IMG/VR virus record: IMGVR_UViG_3300027836_000020
Coordinates: 1 to 38,415 of that record
Origin: a virus
Direction: 5' to 3' (one strand)
DNA length: 38,415 nucleotides
Each line of letters starts with the position of its first letter. Positions within the stretch are counted from its first letter, which is position 1. A program made the position numbers and the translations under genes. Below the pieces are notes generated by a model that saw only the letters and a list, made by a program, of their open reading frames with translations, had not been told where the DNA came from and ran no database searches. This document shows, piece by piece, positions 8,303 through 16,277 of the stretch.

Positions 8303-9976
8303 TTATTTTATAAATTTTATACTTTTACAATTTGCACACATAAAGTCTATGATATATATTCCTTTTGATAAGTTACTTACATCTAATTGAATCTCATTAC
8401 AGTCAGCTATAATTATTCTTCCTAAAGAATCTATGATGTTATATCTTGAAGATATTTCACCCTCTATGTATAAAATATCTTTTACAGGATTAGGGAATAC
8501 AAACAAACCTTGATGTGTTAGTTCTTCAGTTTCCAATGTAGTTTGATAAACTAATATAAATCTGTTGTTAAAAGTTCCTATTTCTGTATTAAAAGTATAA
8601 GGTGTTTCCAAGTTATGGAATGTGCCAAATTCAGAATCAAACAACATTAAATTATAACCCTCAAAGTTTGTGAATCCATCTAATGATAAAGTGAAGTTAC
8701 CAGAAACATTTGCTTTATATCCTAACTGAATGACATCATTATTATCAAAAGCACCCCTAGATTCAATCTTATAGTTATTCTCATTTACTGTATATAGACT
8801 AATCCAAGTATTTCTATTTCCATTTTCTTCATCATATCTGTAATCATTTGCAAGTGATGTGTTACTTCTGTAATCTATTAAGACTTCTGAATACTGTTGC
8901 TCATAAGTTAAAGCAATCCAATACTGTTTTAATTCTTCTGTTCTATGAAAATCTTCATTAGAATAACCCTCATTTCTTAAAGAGTTATTAAAGGTAAATA
9001 CACCAGGATTCAATGCTCTAACCATAAATCCTTGACAAGATGCTATATATCTAGTTGGTCTATCACTATTTGTAACTGATTTTGTTCCTCCAGTTAAATT
9101 TAATCTAGAGTAATCATTGCTTGTAAAGTTTAAAGTGTTTATACCAGAATTGCTTGGAGAGATTGCAGTTGTATGTGTCCAAAAATATAATGTACCTGAA
9201 ATATCAGGATTTGCGTTTATAGTATTGTCTGAAAAGCAAGAACTTAAATAAGGGTTTCCTATAAGATTAAAATCATCTGCATTACTTAATGGATTACCAC
9301 TCATAACTAAAGGAACTGTAATTATACCATTGTTAGGCAATCCTGTAAAGGTAGTAGAGTAAACAGTTGGTGTTGTTACATCACTTGATGCTTTAGCTGC
9401 AAATCCTACACCTGGAACCATTATGTCTGTTTGTACCATTGGTTGCCAAGCATCACCATCATCATCTTGACCATCAGGAAGTGCATTGATATAAGTTCCA
9501 TTGTATGTAGTTTCTACATCAATAAAATTACTTGTATTAAACTTAAATATTCTATCTGTTACCCAAGTGCTAAAGCTTGAACCTAATATACTGCTTACCA
9601 TTGGACTTGACCAATAAGTATAGTCATCATCAATCATTGGTGTAGTATTTCTAATACAGAATATTGTTCCTGTGCCACTAACTGTTCCTGAATCATTTAC
9701 CTGTATAAAAGAAGCACTGTCTGATAAACCTAAAGTTCCATTAATAGTTAAATTATTAGTTGCAGATACATATAAGAAAGGAGCTATTGTTAACATAGCA
9801 CCAGATTCAATAACGAGATTATAGCATTTAAAACTAACTCCATTGTAATTTCCTTGAAGTGTAGCATCTATGAACTCATTAGGAGCTCCCAATGACCAAG
9901 TAGTACCATTCCAAACAGTTTGAGAATTACTATTAAACCCAATAAATAAAACTAGCAATAAAATTAATTTTTTCAT
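8303..9976 (-). CDS. Secreted type IX secretion system substrate carried by the phage (557 aa)
   Basis: The N-terminus MKKLILLLVLFIGFNSNSQ is a clear Sec signal peptide of flavobacterial style. The last 67 residues (491-557) form a type A sorting domain: FPNPVKDILYIEG, then YNIIDSLGRII, then LSKGIYIIDF and a Lys-rich end KSIKFIK, the pattern that directs proteins through the type IX secretion system to the outer surface. The body is beta-rich: an early strand-repeat region, a YTYWSSPM segment near residue 120 and FNLIGNPYLSS near residue 240, as in flavobacterial surface proteins. No protease or glycosidase motif is seen. It lies 19 nt downstream of a small fibre-partner gene with the same A-rich leader style, so it is a working part of the late operon. 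Probably acquired from a host; cell-surface modification during infection is inference. Confidence 0.85.
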   Translation of the reverse strand: MKKLILLLVLFIGFNSNSQTVWNGTTWSLGAPNEFIDATLQGNYNGVSFKCYNLVIESGAMLTIAPFLYVSATNNLTINGTLGLSDSASFIQVNDSGTVSGTGTIFCIRNTTPMIDDDYTYWSSPMVSSILGSSFSTWVTDRIFKFNTSNFIDVETTYNGTYINALPDGQDDDGDAWQPMVQTDIMVPGVGFAAKASSDVTTPTVYSTTFTGLPNNGIITVPLVMSGNPLSNADDFNLIGNPYLSSCFSDNTINANPDISGTLYFWTHTTAISPSNSGINTLNFTSNDYSRLNLTGGTKSVTNSDRPTRYIASCQGFMVRALNPGVFTFNNSLRNEGYSNEDFHRTEELKQYWIALTYEQQYSEVLIDYRSNTSLANDYRYDEENGNRNTWISLYTVNENNYKIESRGAFDNNDVIQLGYKANVSGNFTLSLDGFTNFEGYNLMLFDSEFGTFHNLETPYTFNTEIGTFNNRFILVYQTTLETEELTHQGLFVFPNPVKDILYIEGEISSRYNIIDSLGRIIIADCNEIQLDVSNLSKGIYIIDFMCANCKSIKFIK

Positions 9977-9995
9977 TTTATTATTATTTTAAAAA

Positions 9996-10169
9996 TTATA
10001 GTTCTCTATTATCTATTTCTTCTTGAGTAAAAAATTCTCTGTTATATACAGTACCATTTGCTATTAAATAGGCTCTGTATAATTCAAATGTAGGTTCACC
10101 ATCTTCCATAATCACAATCTCATTGAGATCGTTAAATATTATACTATCTGATGTTAAATAATAAGTCAT
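9996..10169 (-). CDS. Small acidic fibre-associated protein (57 aa)
   Basis: ATG 10169 lies one base after the stop of the 848-aa fibre gene, and the frame runs 57 codons to TAA at 9996. The protein (MTYYLTSDSIIFNDLNEIVI, then an acidic helix FFTQEEIDNREL) resembles small proteins coded directly after fibre genes in marine and freshwater phages. The tight coupling suggests it helps fold, trimerise or attach the fibre. No domain is recognised; the role is inference from position. Confidence 0.65.
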   Translation of the reverse strand: MTYYLTSDSIIFNDLNEIVIMEDGEPTFELYRAYLIANGTVYNREFFTQEEIDNREL

Positions 10170-10170
10170 A

Positions 10171-12717
10171 TTAAGTAAATTTAGTTAGTTGCATTCCTCC
10201 AAAATCTAAAGCACATATTGCTGAATTGGCATTGTTACTACATCCTGCTGACATTGTTAGCAATGTTGAAGCTGCTATTAAATTAGTACTTACTGTTCCA
10301 GTAACTGTATCTCCGGTATTTAATCTTTTCAATGTATATTTAATATTTCCACTTACTGTTTCTATAGTGGCATAGTACATATCTGTAGAAACTGTATTAG
10401 CAGGAAAAAGAGCACCTAAATCTATTGAAGTTGCTGTTCCTGTTGCATCATTGTGAATGAATTGCCAGTTAGTATTTCCATCTATTCTAGCAAAGGCTGC
10501 ACAATTTATAAATGTAGTAGGATCAACATTTGTTACGCTAAAATTTGCTGTAAATACCCCCATAGAATATCTTACATTTGTATTTGCTGCGCCTGTTGAA
10601 GCACCCATTTTAAATGTTAATTTAAACCCTGAATTTATAGTAAAATAACCTGTTAGTTGTCTTATATTAGATACAGCTGCTGCAACAGCTGTAGTTTCTA
10701 AAGCAGTTCTTGTTGTTCTTGTAAATAGATTAGTATCGGCAATAGTTCTTGTACTTGGTCCATTACCAAAAACTAAAGCAGCTCCTACAACATTATTTGT
10801 TGATGCAGCACCATTATTAGGCATATTAATACACATGTCTGATAATAAAAAATCATTAGATTTATTATTCCAAGTTGTAGAAGACGCTATTCTTGCATCA
10901 GCAAGTGTACCTGCCCATGTTAATGTATGTGTAGTTCCTGAAGAAACTATAGTGACATTAGTGTCATTAACAAATGTTTGTGCAGCTCCTGTAAGACTAT
11001 TAAGAGCAGTGATACCTGTTCCAGCCATTATACCTGACTGCTGTGTAACTGTTAATACAACAGATGCTGTAGATGGAGGGGGACTTCCTGCAGGTTCAAA
11101 TGAAATAAATACAGATGTATCTTGTGTGCTCCATACAAACTCATAATAATCTCCTGCAACAGGATCAAGAAGAAAGTTCCATGAAGGAAGTGTGTGACCA
11201 TCAAAAGCTCCATGTTTTTTAGGAACTAATACAACCCCTGCTGAACCTGCAACATCAACACCATTCTTTCTAAGCCAAATGGTAACGTCGTGTTCATTTG
11301 CTGTTGGGTTTCTAAACTGTGCACTCCATTGAATATTATATATTCCTGTATTTGCTATTGTAACTCTCGATCCACTAACTACAGTGACACCATTTGATAA
11401 GTCAGTTACACCTAACAGCATTGGATAGCCTGTGTTAATTACAGCAGCAAATTGGTCTGTTACATCAGAAAATGCTCCATAATATCCTGTTGGTGTTGCA
11501 GCAGTATTAGTTCCCCATTTTAATCCTGTAGTTGCTGTACTATCAGCTATTAATACTTGTGTATCAAGTCCTACTGGTAATCTTACATCAACTGTACTAA
11601 ATGTATATAAATCTCCTTTAGTAGTAAGAGGAGATGATGATGTAGCTATTGTCCAACTTCTATCAGCAGTTAAGTCATAACCAATTCCATTAATAGTTAA
11701 TGTTCTTGCATTTGTTACAGGTGTATATCCTAAAGCAGTAGTTACATCTAATGATGTAATAGAAGTTAAATATGTATTAGTATCTAAAGTAAATGTTCCT
11801 ATAGCAGTCATTTTTACAAATGATGTAGAAGCATAACTAAGTGCAGATAAAGATGTTAAATTAACAGAACCTGCTTGTTTACTATTCCAATTAGTTGCTG
11901 ATGTTATTCTACTATCTGCAAGAGTGCCCGTCCAACCAAGTGTTAAAGAAGTTGCCTGTAACAATGCTGTAGCGGGAGTACCCCCCAATGTTAATGTAAC
12001 ATTTGTATCATCCGTTTTTGTCAGAGCTGCTGGTGTTACAGAAGGGATTGCTGGTTTATTAAGAATCTGATTGTTACCACTTGTTGAGTTCCAATCTGCA
12101 GGTTGTTGAACAAGAGGAAATCCTGCTCCAAGATTAACCCAATATAATGTACTTGTTGGTAACAATGAATCATTATTAGCAATACATCTATATACATTTC
12201 CAAGATACCAAACAAGATCTCCTATTATATATTGATTATTAGTTGCAGTTAAATGATCAGTTGTAAATGGTAAAGCTGAAAGCAGACTTACTGGAGGATT
12301 TACAATAGTTGACCAATTATAAGGTACACCATCTATAGTAAGTGTATCAATATCAATTTGAAGATTATTTGAAGCATTTAAGTTATCTACAATTCTAATA
12401 GTAGGAAAAGCACTATCATTTAAGAATAATGTTCTATTATTAGTAAAATTAGTAGATTGAATAGATGCATTACCTATACCGCCAAAATTAGAAATAGTAT
12501 TACCAGAATCAACAACTTGTTGTAATGTTGATGCTGTTCCAGTTCCTGAAGTAATAGATACCCATGCCGCTAAAGTTTTTAATCTTAATTTACTAATATT
12601 AGTGTTATAGTAAATTTGTCCTGTAGTTGAAACAATAGGATCAGCATTTAAATTTTGAATTACTGCATGTTGTAATTCATTCTGATTTAAGTCTACATCA
12701 GTTAAAAATTTACCCAT
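10171..12717 (-). CDS. Modular tail fibre / receptor-binding protein (848 aa)
   Basis: The N-terminus (FLTDVDLNQNELQHAVIQNL, then GQIYYNT) is the virion-attachment style of many phage fibres. Residues 160-195 read like a family 5/12 carbohydrate-binding module (IIGDLVWYLGNVYRCIANND ... LYW). Residues 208-225 hold a fibre spacer (DWNSTSGNNQILNKPAIP). Repeats around WTGTLADSRI (residue about 262) and WAGTLADARI (about 602) flank residues 411-562, a C1q/jelly-roll-like domain common in environmental phage fibres (IANTGIYNIQWSAQF; IWLRKNGVDV; DYYEFVWS). The final 230 residues are a separate beta-rich tip and the best candidate for host specificity. Trimer formation and glycan binding are inferred from family resemblance. 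Confidence 0.8.
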   Translation of the reverse strand: MGKFLTDVDLNQNELQHAVIQNLNADPIVSTTGQIYYNTNISKLRLKTLAAWVSITSGTGTASTLQQVVDSGNTISNFGGIGNASIQSTNFTNNRTLFLNDSAFPTIRIVDNLNASNNLQIDIDTLTIDGVPYNWSTIVNPPVSLLSALPFTTDHLTATNNQYIIGDLVWYLGNVYRCIANNDSLLPTSTLYWVNLGAGFPLVQQPADWNSTSGNNQILNKPAIPSVTPAALTKTDDTNVTLTLGGTPATALLQATSLTLGWTGTLADSRITSATNWNSKQAGSVNLTSLSALSYASTSFVKMTAIGTFTLDTNTYLTSITSLDVTTALGYTPVTNARTLTINGIGYDLTADRSWTIATSSSPLTTKGDLYTFSTVDVRLPVGLDTQVLIADSTATTGLKWGTNTAATPTGYYGAFSDVTDQFAAVINTGYPMLLGVTDLSNGVTVVSGSRVTIANTGIYNIQWSAQFRNPTANEHDVTIWLRKNGVDVAGSAGVVLVPKKHGAFDGHTLPSWNFLLDPVAGDYYEFVWSTQDTSVFISFEPAGSPPPSTASVVLTVTQQSGIMAGTGITALNSLTGAAQTFVNDTNVTIVSSGTTHTLTWAGTLADARIASSTTWNNKSNDFLLSDMCINMPNNGAASTNNVVGAALVFGNGPSTRTIADTNLFTRTTRTALETTAVAAAVSNIRQLTGYFTINSGFKLTFKMGASTGAANTNVRYSMGVFTANFSVTNVDPTTFINCAAFARIDGNTNWQFIHNDATGTATSIDLGALFPANTVSTDMYYATIETVSGNIKYTLKRLNTGDTVTGTVSTNLIAASTLLTMSAGCSNNANSAICALDFGGMQLTKFT

Positions 12718-12733
12718 TGTTTTTTAATTATTT

Positions 12734-13234
12734 TTAATTCAAATATGCATATCCTGCAAATGCTGAATTAAATGTTATTGTTAACATGTTAGCATTATTA
12801 TATACTATATTACCAACAACAACTTGATTTAAGGTATCTACTACGGTTACTGATGGAAAACGTCCTAAATTATGAATTATAACCCAAACAGTTAATGGAA
12901 CATATTGAGTATGTATATAAGTTCCTGTTTTACATAATAATGCTTCTAAATCTATTATTGTACAAACATTACTTGGAGTTTCTGGACAAGACATACTTGC
13001 TGCCTCATTAACTTTTATTAATGGTTCAATAAAAATACCTGATATACCACTGTCAATAATTATTTTATTAGATGCACTATTTTGCCAATCACATAAATAT
13101 TTATTTAAAGCAGCTGATTCAAAATCAACATAACAACAAGGTTCAATACCAAATTTAATTTCTTTAAAATTTGTGTATGCCTGTACTGCAAAATTTTGTT
13201 CAGTTTTAATTCTTTTAATAAGTGATTGCTCCAT
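12734..13234 (-). CDS. Short fibre/appendage protein (166 aa)
   Basis: Residues 1-100 are specific to this protein, with several Cys and a helix-forming start (MEQSLIKRIKTEQNFAVQAY). Residues about 105-166 form a recognisable small beta module found at the ends of many phage fibre and head-decoration proteins: WVIIHNLGRFPSVTVVDTLN, then VVVGNIVYNNANMLTITF and a hydrophobic AGYAYLN end. It sits 16 nt before the large fibre gene and may be an adaptor or a head fibre. The exact place in the virion is not known. Confidence 0.6.
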   Translation of the reverse strand: MEQSLIKRIKTEQNFAVQAYTNFKEIKFGIEPCCYVDFESAALNKYLCDWQNSASNKIIIDSGISGIFIEPLIKVNEAASMSCPETPSNVCTIIDLEALLCKTGTYIHTQYVPLTVWVIIHNLGRFPSVTVVDTLNQVVVGNIVYNNANMLTITFNSAFAGYAYLN

Positions 13235-13236
13235 AT

Positions 13237-13440
13237 TTATTTATCTCTTAAATCTCTAATTTGTTGAGCAGCTAATTCTAAATTTAAATCTCTTATAGAT
13301 AATTCTTGTGTAGGTGCTTTACCACTTAATCTTTTATTAGTCCATTCGTGTACACATGTTTTACATATGACGGTTCCTTGATCATCAAATGCTTTTTGAC
13401 ATCCACATGTAAATGTTTTGTTACAATTTGCACAATTCAT
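13237..13440 (-). CDS. Small zinc-ribbon-like protein (67 aa)
   Basis: Cysteines at C3, C6, C12, C14, C26 and C29 (MNCANCNKTFTCGC ... VICKTCVHEW) give CxxC pairs of a zinc ribbon. The second half is a helical tail (SIRDLNLELAAQQIRDLRDK) suited to coiled-coil pairing. The stop is 2 nt before the next ATG. Position among virion genes suggests a structural or assembly helper; no function is recognised. Confidence 0.65.
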   Translation of the reverse strand: MNCANCNKTFTCGCQKAFDDQGTVICKTCVHEWTNKRLSGKAPTQELSIRDLNLELAAQQIRDLRDK

Positions 13441-13495
13441 ATTAATTTATTTTTGGTTTATTTAAATATTTATGATATACTTTTAGTATATACTA

Positions 13496-14068
13496 TTAGT
13501 ATTGATATGTACGTGAACCACAATTTCCAGATGGACAAATTATTCTATTTAATCTATCTTTTGCAAAATTATATAATTGCATACCTTGTGCAGCAGATTG
13601 ACCATATTCTACATTAGCTACAGCAGCATCAATCATAATTTTAATATATGTCATTTCATTTAATAATTCCTGTTTATATGTTTCCGGTTGACAGGCTTGA
13701 ATATTTAAATCACATAATACCTCATAGTATTTTGTCATTAATTTAGTTATTCTTAAATGATTATATTCAACATAAACTTTTAAATTAGGTGAAACACTAT
13801 ATCTAAAAATATAAATACCATCAGGAATTTCTTGTTGATTAGTTCCACAATTAAGTTTTTGTATTGCAAGTGCACATGCTGTTAAGCACATATCAAAACC
13901 GTTTGTTACTTTAAGTAATACAGGAACAGTAAATCCAGGAAGTGTGATTAATAATTCTTCACAATCAACAGCAATTTCTGAAGAATACTGACTAGTATCT
14001 TTAATACATAAAAGATTACAGTTAGATACTGTTGGTATTTCTAAACTTAATATATGTTTGTCAGCCAT
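13496..14068 (-). CDS. Conserved virion-type protein of unknown function (190 aa)
   Basis: A 190-aa protein with a beta-rich, Cys-containing first half (ILSLEIPTVSNCNLLCIKDT; LPGFTVPVLLKV) and a helical second half (TYKQELLNEMTYIKIMIDAA), ending in CPSGNCGSRTYQY. Proteins with this layout follow the abundant virion protein in crAss-like genomes and are probably virion components, but I cannot name the role. It is the first gene after the terminator at 14123-14158 and has a copy of the late motif in its leader. Confidence 0.55.
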   Translation of the reverse strand: MADKHILSLEIPTVSNCNLLCIKDTSQYSSEIAVDCEELLITLPGFTVPVLLKVTNGFDMCLTACALAIQKLNCGTNQQEIPDGIYIFRYSVSPNLKVYVEYNHLRITKLMTKYYEVLCDLNIQACQPETYKQELLNEMTYIKIMIDAAVANVEYGQSAAQGMQLYNFAKDRLNRIICPSGNCGSRTYQY

Positions 14069-14092
14069 TTTGATATTTATTTTAATACACTT

Positions 14093-14115
14093 ATATATAC
14101 AATATACAAAAAATT
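14093..14115 (-). promoter_or_regulatory. Candidate late promoter motif upstream of the 190-aa gene
   Basis: Minus strand AATTTTTTGTATATTG followed by TATATAT, 25-47 nt before ATG 14068 and just downstream of a terminator. Fifteen bases (AATTTTTTGTATATT) match the copy at 7898-7924 exactly. Confidence 0.35.
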
Positions 14116-14122
14116 GTTTAAA

Positions 14123-14158
14123 TAAAAAAAAGAGTAGGAGTTTTTATACCCCTACTCT
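14123..14158 (-). terminator. Strong intrinsic terminator after the 487-aa virion protein
   Basis: On the minus strand AGAGTAGG pairs with CCTACTCT (8 bp, 12-nt loop) and is followed by a run of eight T. It lies between the stop at 14197 and the next leader. Confidence 0.85.
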
Positions 14159-14196
14159 TAATTTTTAAATAAAATAACCTTTATCAGGTCTAGATT

Positions 14197-15660
14197 CTAC
14201 CAGTATGAATTAGTCTCTAATGCAATGTTATTACCTGCAGTATTTGCTAAAGCAACTACTTTGTTAACTAAAGCTAATACATTTGTGTTAGCAGTTGTAT
14301 CAGAACATTTCACATATATTTGGTAAACATATTGATCATTATCAAAAACACCAGATGGGTTATTGAATCTTGGAACAGTATGTTGAATATAATATGCTTT
14401 ATAAGTAACAGTTCTATCAACAGCAGCTAAGATTTCATCTGACATTTCAATCTCTCTGATTCTTGCACTATCTGCATTCCCTTGGTTAAATGGAGATTGT
14501 CTGTATCTTTCAGATAAGATTAAATCTCTAACTACATTTTCACCTTGAGTTTGTTGCATTTGACCAGGAGTGCTTGTAGCAACACCACAATCATTACATG
14601 GATTTCCAGTTTCATCTAAGATAGAAGCAATAATAACCACAGGCTCAGCGTTAAAATGATCTCTAGTATCAAATGAACAGTTACCAAATTTAGTATCAAC
14701 ATAAGCACCTACAAAATTAACTGTAGCAGTAACTTTAGTTGTACCATTAGGATCAGTTGAAGGAACATAATTTCCAGAACCAGCAGTACCTAAAGCTTGA
14801 GCAATAGTATATACAGATTGTACATCTACAGTAGCAGTAGTTGCAGTAACTACAACACTACCTGTAGTAAGAACTGTAATTGTTAAAGTTCCGGCAGTAC
14901 CACCAGCAACTGTTAATACATCACCTACAGTATATCCAGCTCCACGTGCAGCAATGCTATAAGTAGCAATAGCTCCAGAAGATACAGTTAAAATATTAAT
15001 TTTAAATCCAGTTCCAGTACCACCTGTAGTAGCAACATTATTACCAGCAGAATATCCAGAACCACCAGCTAATGTAGCAGTTTGAACACCGTTAACATCA
15101 CCTTCAGCAATAAATGGTTGAATTAATGGATTAGCAAGAACCATTTGAGCCATAGTTGCAACAACTAATGCAGGATCTAAAAATTCTTGTCCATCAATAC
15201 AACAAATGTTAGCTGAATCACCAATTGCATAAGCATTGTGATTTAAGAAACGCAATGCAGGAGAACCTTTAATATCAAGTCTCATGAATTGTGTTTTTCC
15301 ACAAGGAGCACAATCAGATCCTAATGATAAAGATGCAGTAGATTGTACAGCTGATAAACAGTTAGTAACCCAAACTCTTGAAATATATTTTGGATTAATA
15401 CCTTTTGATTTAACAGATTCTTTGTAACCTCCATGACCAGGATTGTTTCCAATAGCATCTTTAGTGTAATAGCTACCTTGTACAAGGTATGCTAATGAAT
15501 TTGCAGGTAAAGTACCTCCTGAAATAGCAATTGTTTGCCAAGTAGAATCAGTAACTATACCTAATTGCCCAGCAGTTAATGCTGAAGTTGCTACACTAGC
15601 AGATGCTTGTGTTGAAGTAGCAACAAACGTTTTGTAAAACGCATGATTAAAATAAGCCAT
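14197..15660 (-). CDS. Abundant virion protein with glycine-rich repeat insertion (487 aa)
   Basis: Residues 1-185 and 285-487 read as one conserved core with Cys pairs (CAPCGKTQF; NICCIDGQEF; NPCNDCG), and residues about 190-280 are an insertion of Gly/Thr/Val repeats (GGSGYSAGNNVATTGGTGTG; RGAGYTVGDVLTVAGGTAG). The GxGYxxGD repeat occurs in many phage surface proteins and forms beta-strand stacks. The core's place two genes before the fibres and its own flanking terminator suggest a high-copy head or sheath-like component; an auxiliary capsid protein is my best guess. Stop is TAG. Its own late-type motif lies upstream at 15705-15731. Confidence 0.6.
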   Translation of the reverse strand: MAYFNHAFYKTFVATSTQASASVATSALTAGQLGIVTDSTWQTIAISGGTLPANSLAYLVQGSYYTKDAIGNNPGHGGYKESVKSKGINPKYISRVWVTNCLSAVQSTASLSLGSDCAPCGKTQFMRLDIKGSPALRFLNHNAYAIGDSANICCIDGQEFLDPALVVATMAQMVLANPLIQPFIAEGDVNGVQTATLAGGSGYSAGNNVATTGGTGTGFKINILTVSSGAIATYSIAARGAGYTVGDVLTVAGGTAGTLTITVLTTGSVVVTATTATVDVQSVYTIAQALGTAGSGNYVPSTDPNGTTKVTATVNFVGAYVDTKFGNCSFDTRDHFNAEPVVIIASILDETGNPCNDCGVATSTPGQMQQTQGENVVRDLILSERYRQSPFNQGNADSARIREIEMSDEILAAVDRTVTYKAYYIQHTVPRFNNPSGVFDNDQYVYQIYVKCSDTTANTNVLALVNKVVALANTAGNNIALETNSYW

Positions 15661-15704
15661 AATTTTTGTTTTTTGTTGTTAATAAATATATAAATTTGTA
15701 CTAC

Positions 15705-15731
15705 ATGTACAGTTATAATATAAGAAAAATT
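15705..15731 (-). promoter_or_regulatory. Candidate late promoter motif upstream of the 487-aa gene
   Basis: Minus strand AATTTTTCTTATATTATAAC followed by TGTACA, 45-71 nt before ATG 15660. It aligns well with the copy at 7898-7924 (shared TATATTATAAYTGTA). Confidence 0.35.
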
Positions 15732-15744
15732 ATTTAAATTCCTA

Positions 15745-16275
15745 TCATGATAAGAAAATTAATTTATATTTTGTTGAATTAATTGAATCTTTAACTAGAT
15801 CAAGATTATTTACAATTTCTGAATAAGGCATCATACCTTGTAATTTGTTAACAGTATTGTATAAATCTCTCAAATAACCTACACCATCTGCTACAGTATC
15901 TAAAGTTCTAATTGGTGTATCTTTATATGATAAAAGTTTTTCAGCAACACCTTGATATCCTTCTACTAAAGTATCTGCATGATTATGTAAACCTTCATAA
16001 AATTCACCTAGAGCTTTATGTGCTGAAAAAGAACCTTCTCCTGTAACTCTTAAATGAAGTCTATGAAAACTAATTGCAGCATTCATCATTTCTGTTGCTA
16101 AACTTGCAGTCATAGTATCTAAAGAACTTCCACCAACACCGGTATCTGGTACAGGTTTAGCTATAACATACTCTTCTTCTTCATCTTCTTTTTCTTCAAC
16201 TTTTGCAGACTGTGGTCTACTAAGTGTTTTACTTGGTATAGTATTTATCTTTAATGATCTTGTTTTATTTTCCAT
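15745..16275 (-). CDS. Helical virion-associated protein with Dps/ferritin-like segment (176 aa)
   Basis: Residues 1-45 are a charged, probably disordered tail (KVEEKEDEEEEYVIAKPVPD). Residues 55-176 are all-helical and include a segment with Dps/ferritin spacing of His and acidic residues (SFHRLHLRVTGEGSFSAHKA, then LGEFYEGLHNHADTLVEGYQ). Ferritin-like proteins of this size occur in phage structural clusters; iron binding here is not shown and some ligands may be missing. It overlaps neither neighbour (2-nt gap upstream) and belongs to the head/neck gene run after the capsid gene. Confidence 0.5.
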   Translation of the reverse strand: MENKTRSLKINTIPSKTLSRPQSAKVEEKEDEEEEYVIAKPVPDTGVGGSSLDTMTASLATEMMNAAISFHRLHLRVTGEGSFSAHKALGEFYEGLHNHADTLVEGYQGVAEKLLSYKDTPIRTLDTVADGVGYLRDLYNTVNKLQGMMPYSEIVNNLDLVKDSINSTKYKLIFLS

Positions 16276-16277
16276 AA

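Noticed and set aside
8303-9976. Host contamination or chimeric assembly to explain the type IX secretion substrate
   Set aside because: The gene is spaced 19 nt and 56 nt from phage genes in the same direction, with the same A-rich leader; no remnant of other host genes is present. Read coverage would settle it, but nothing in the sequence favours a join.
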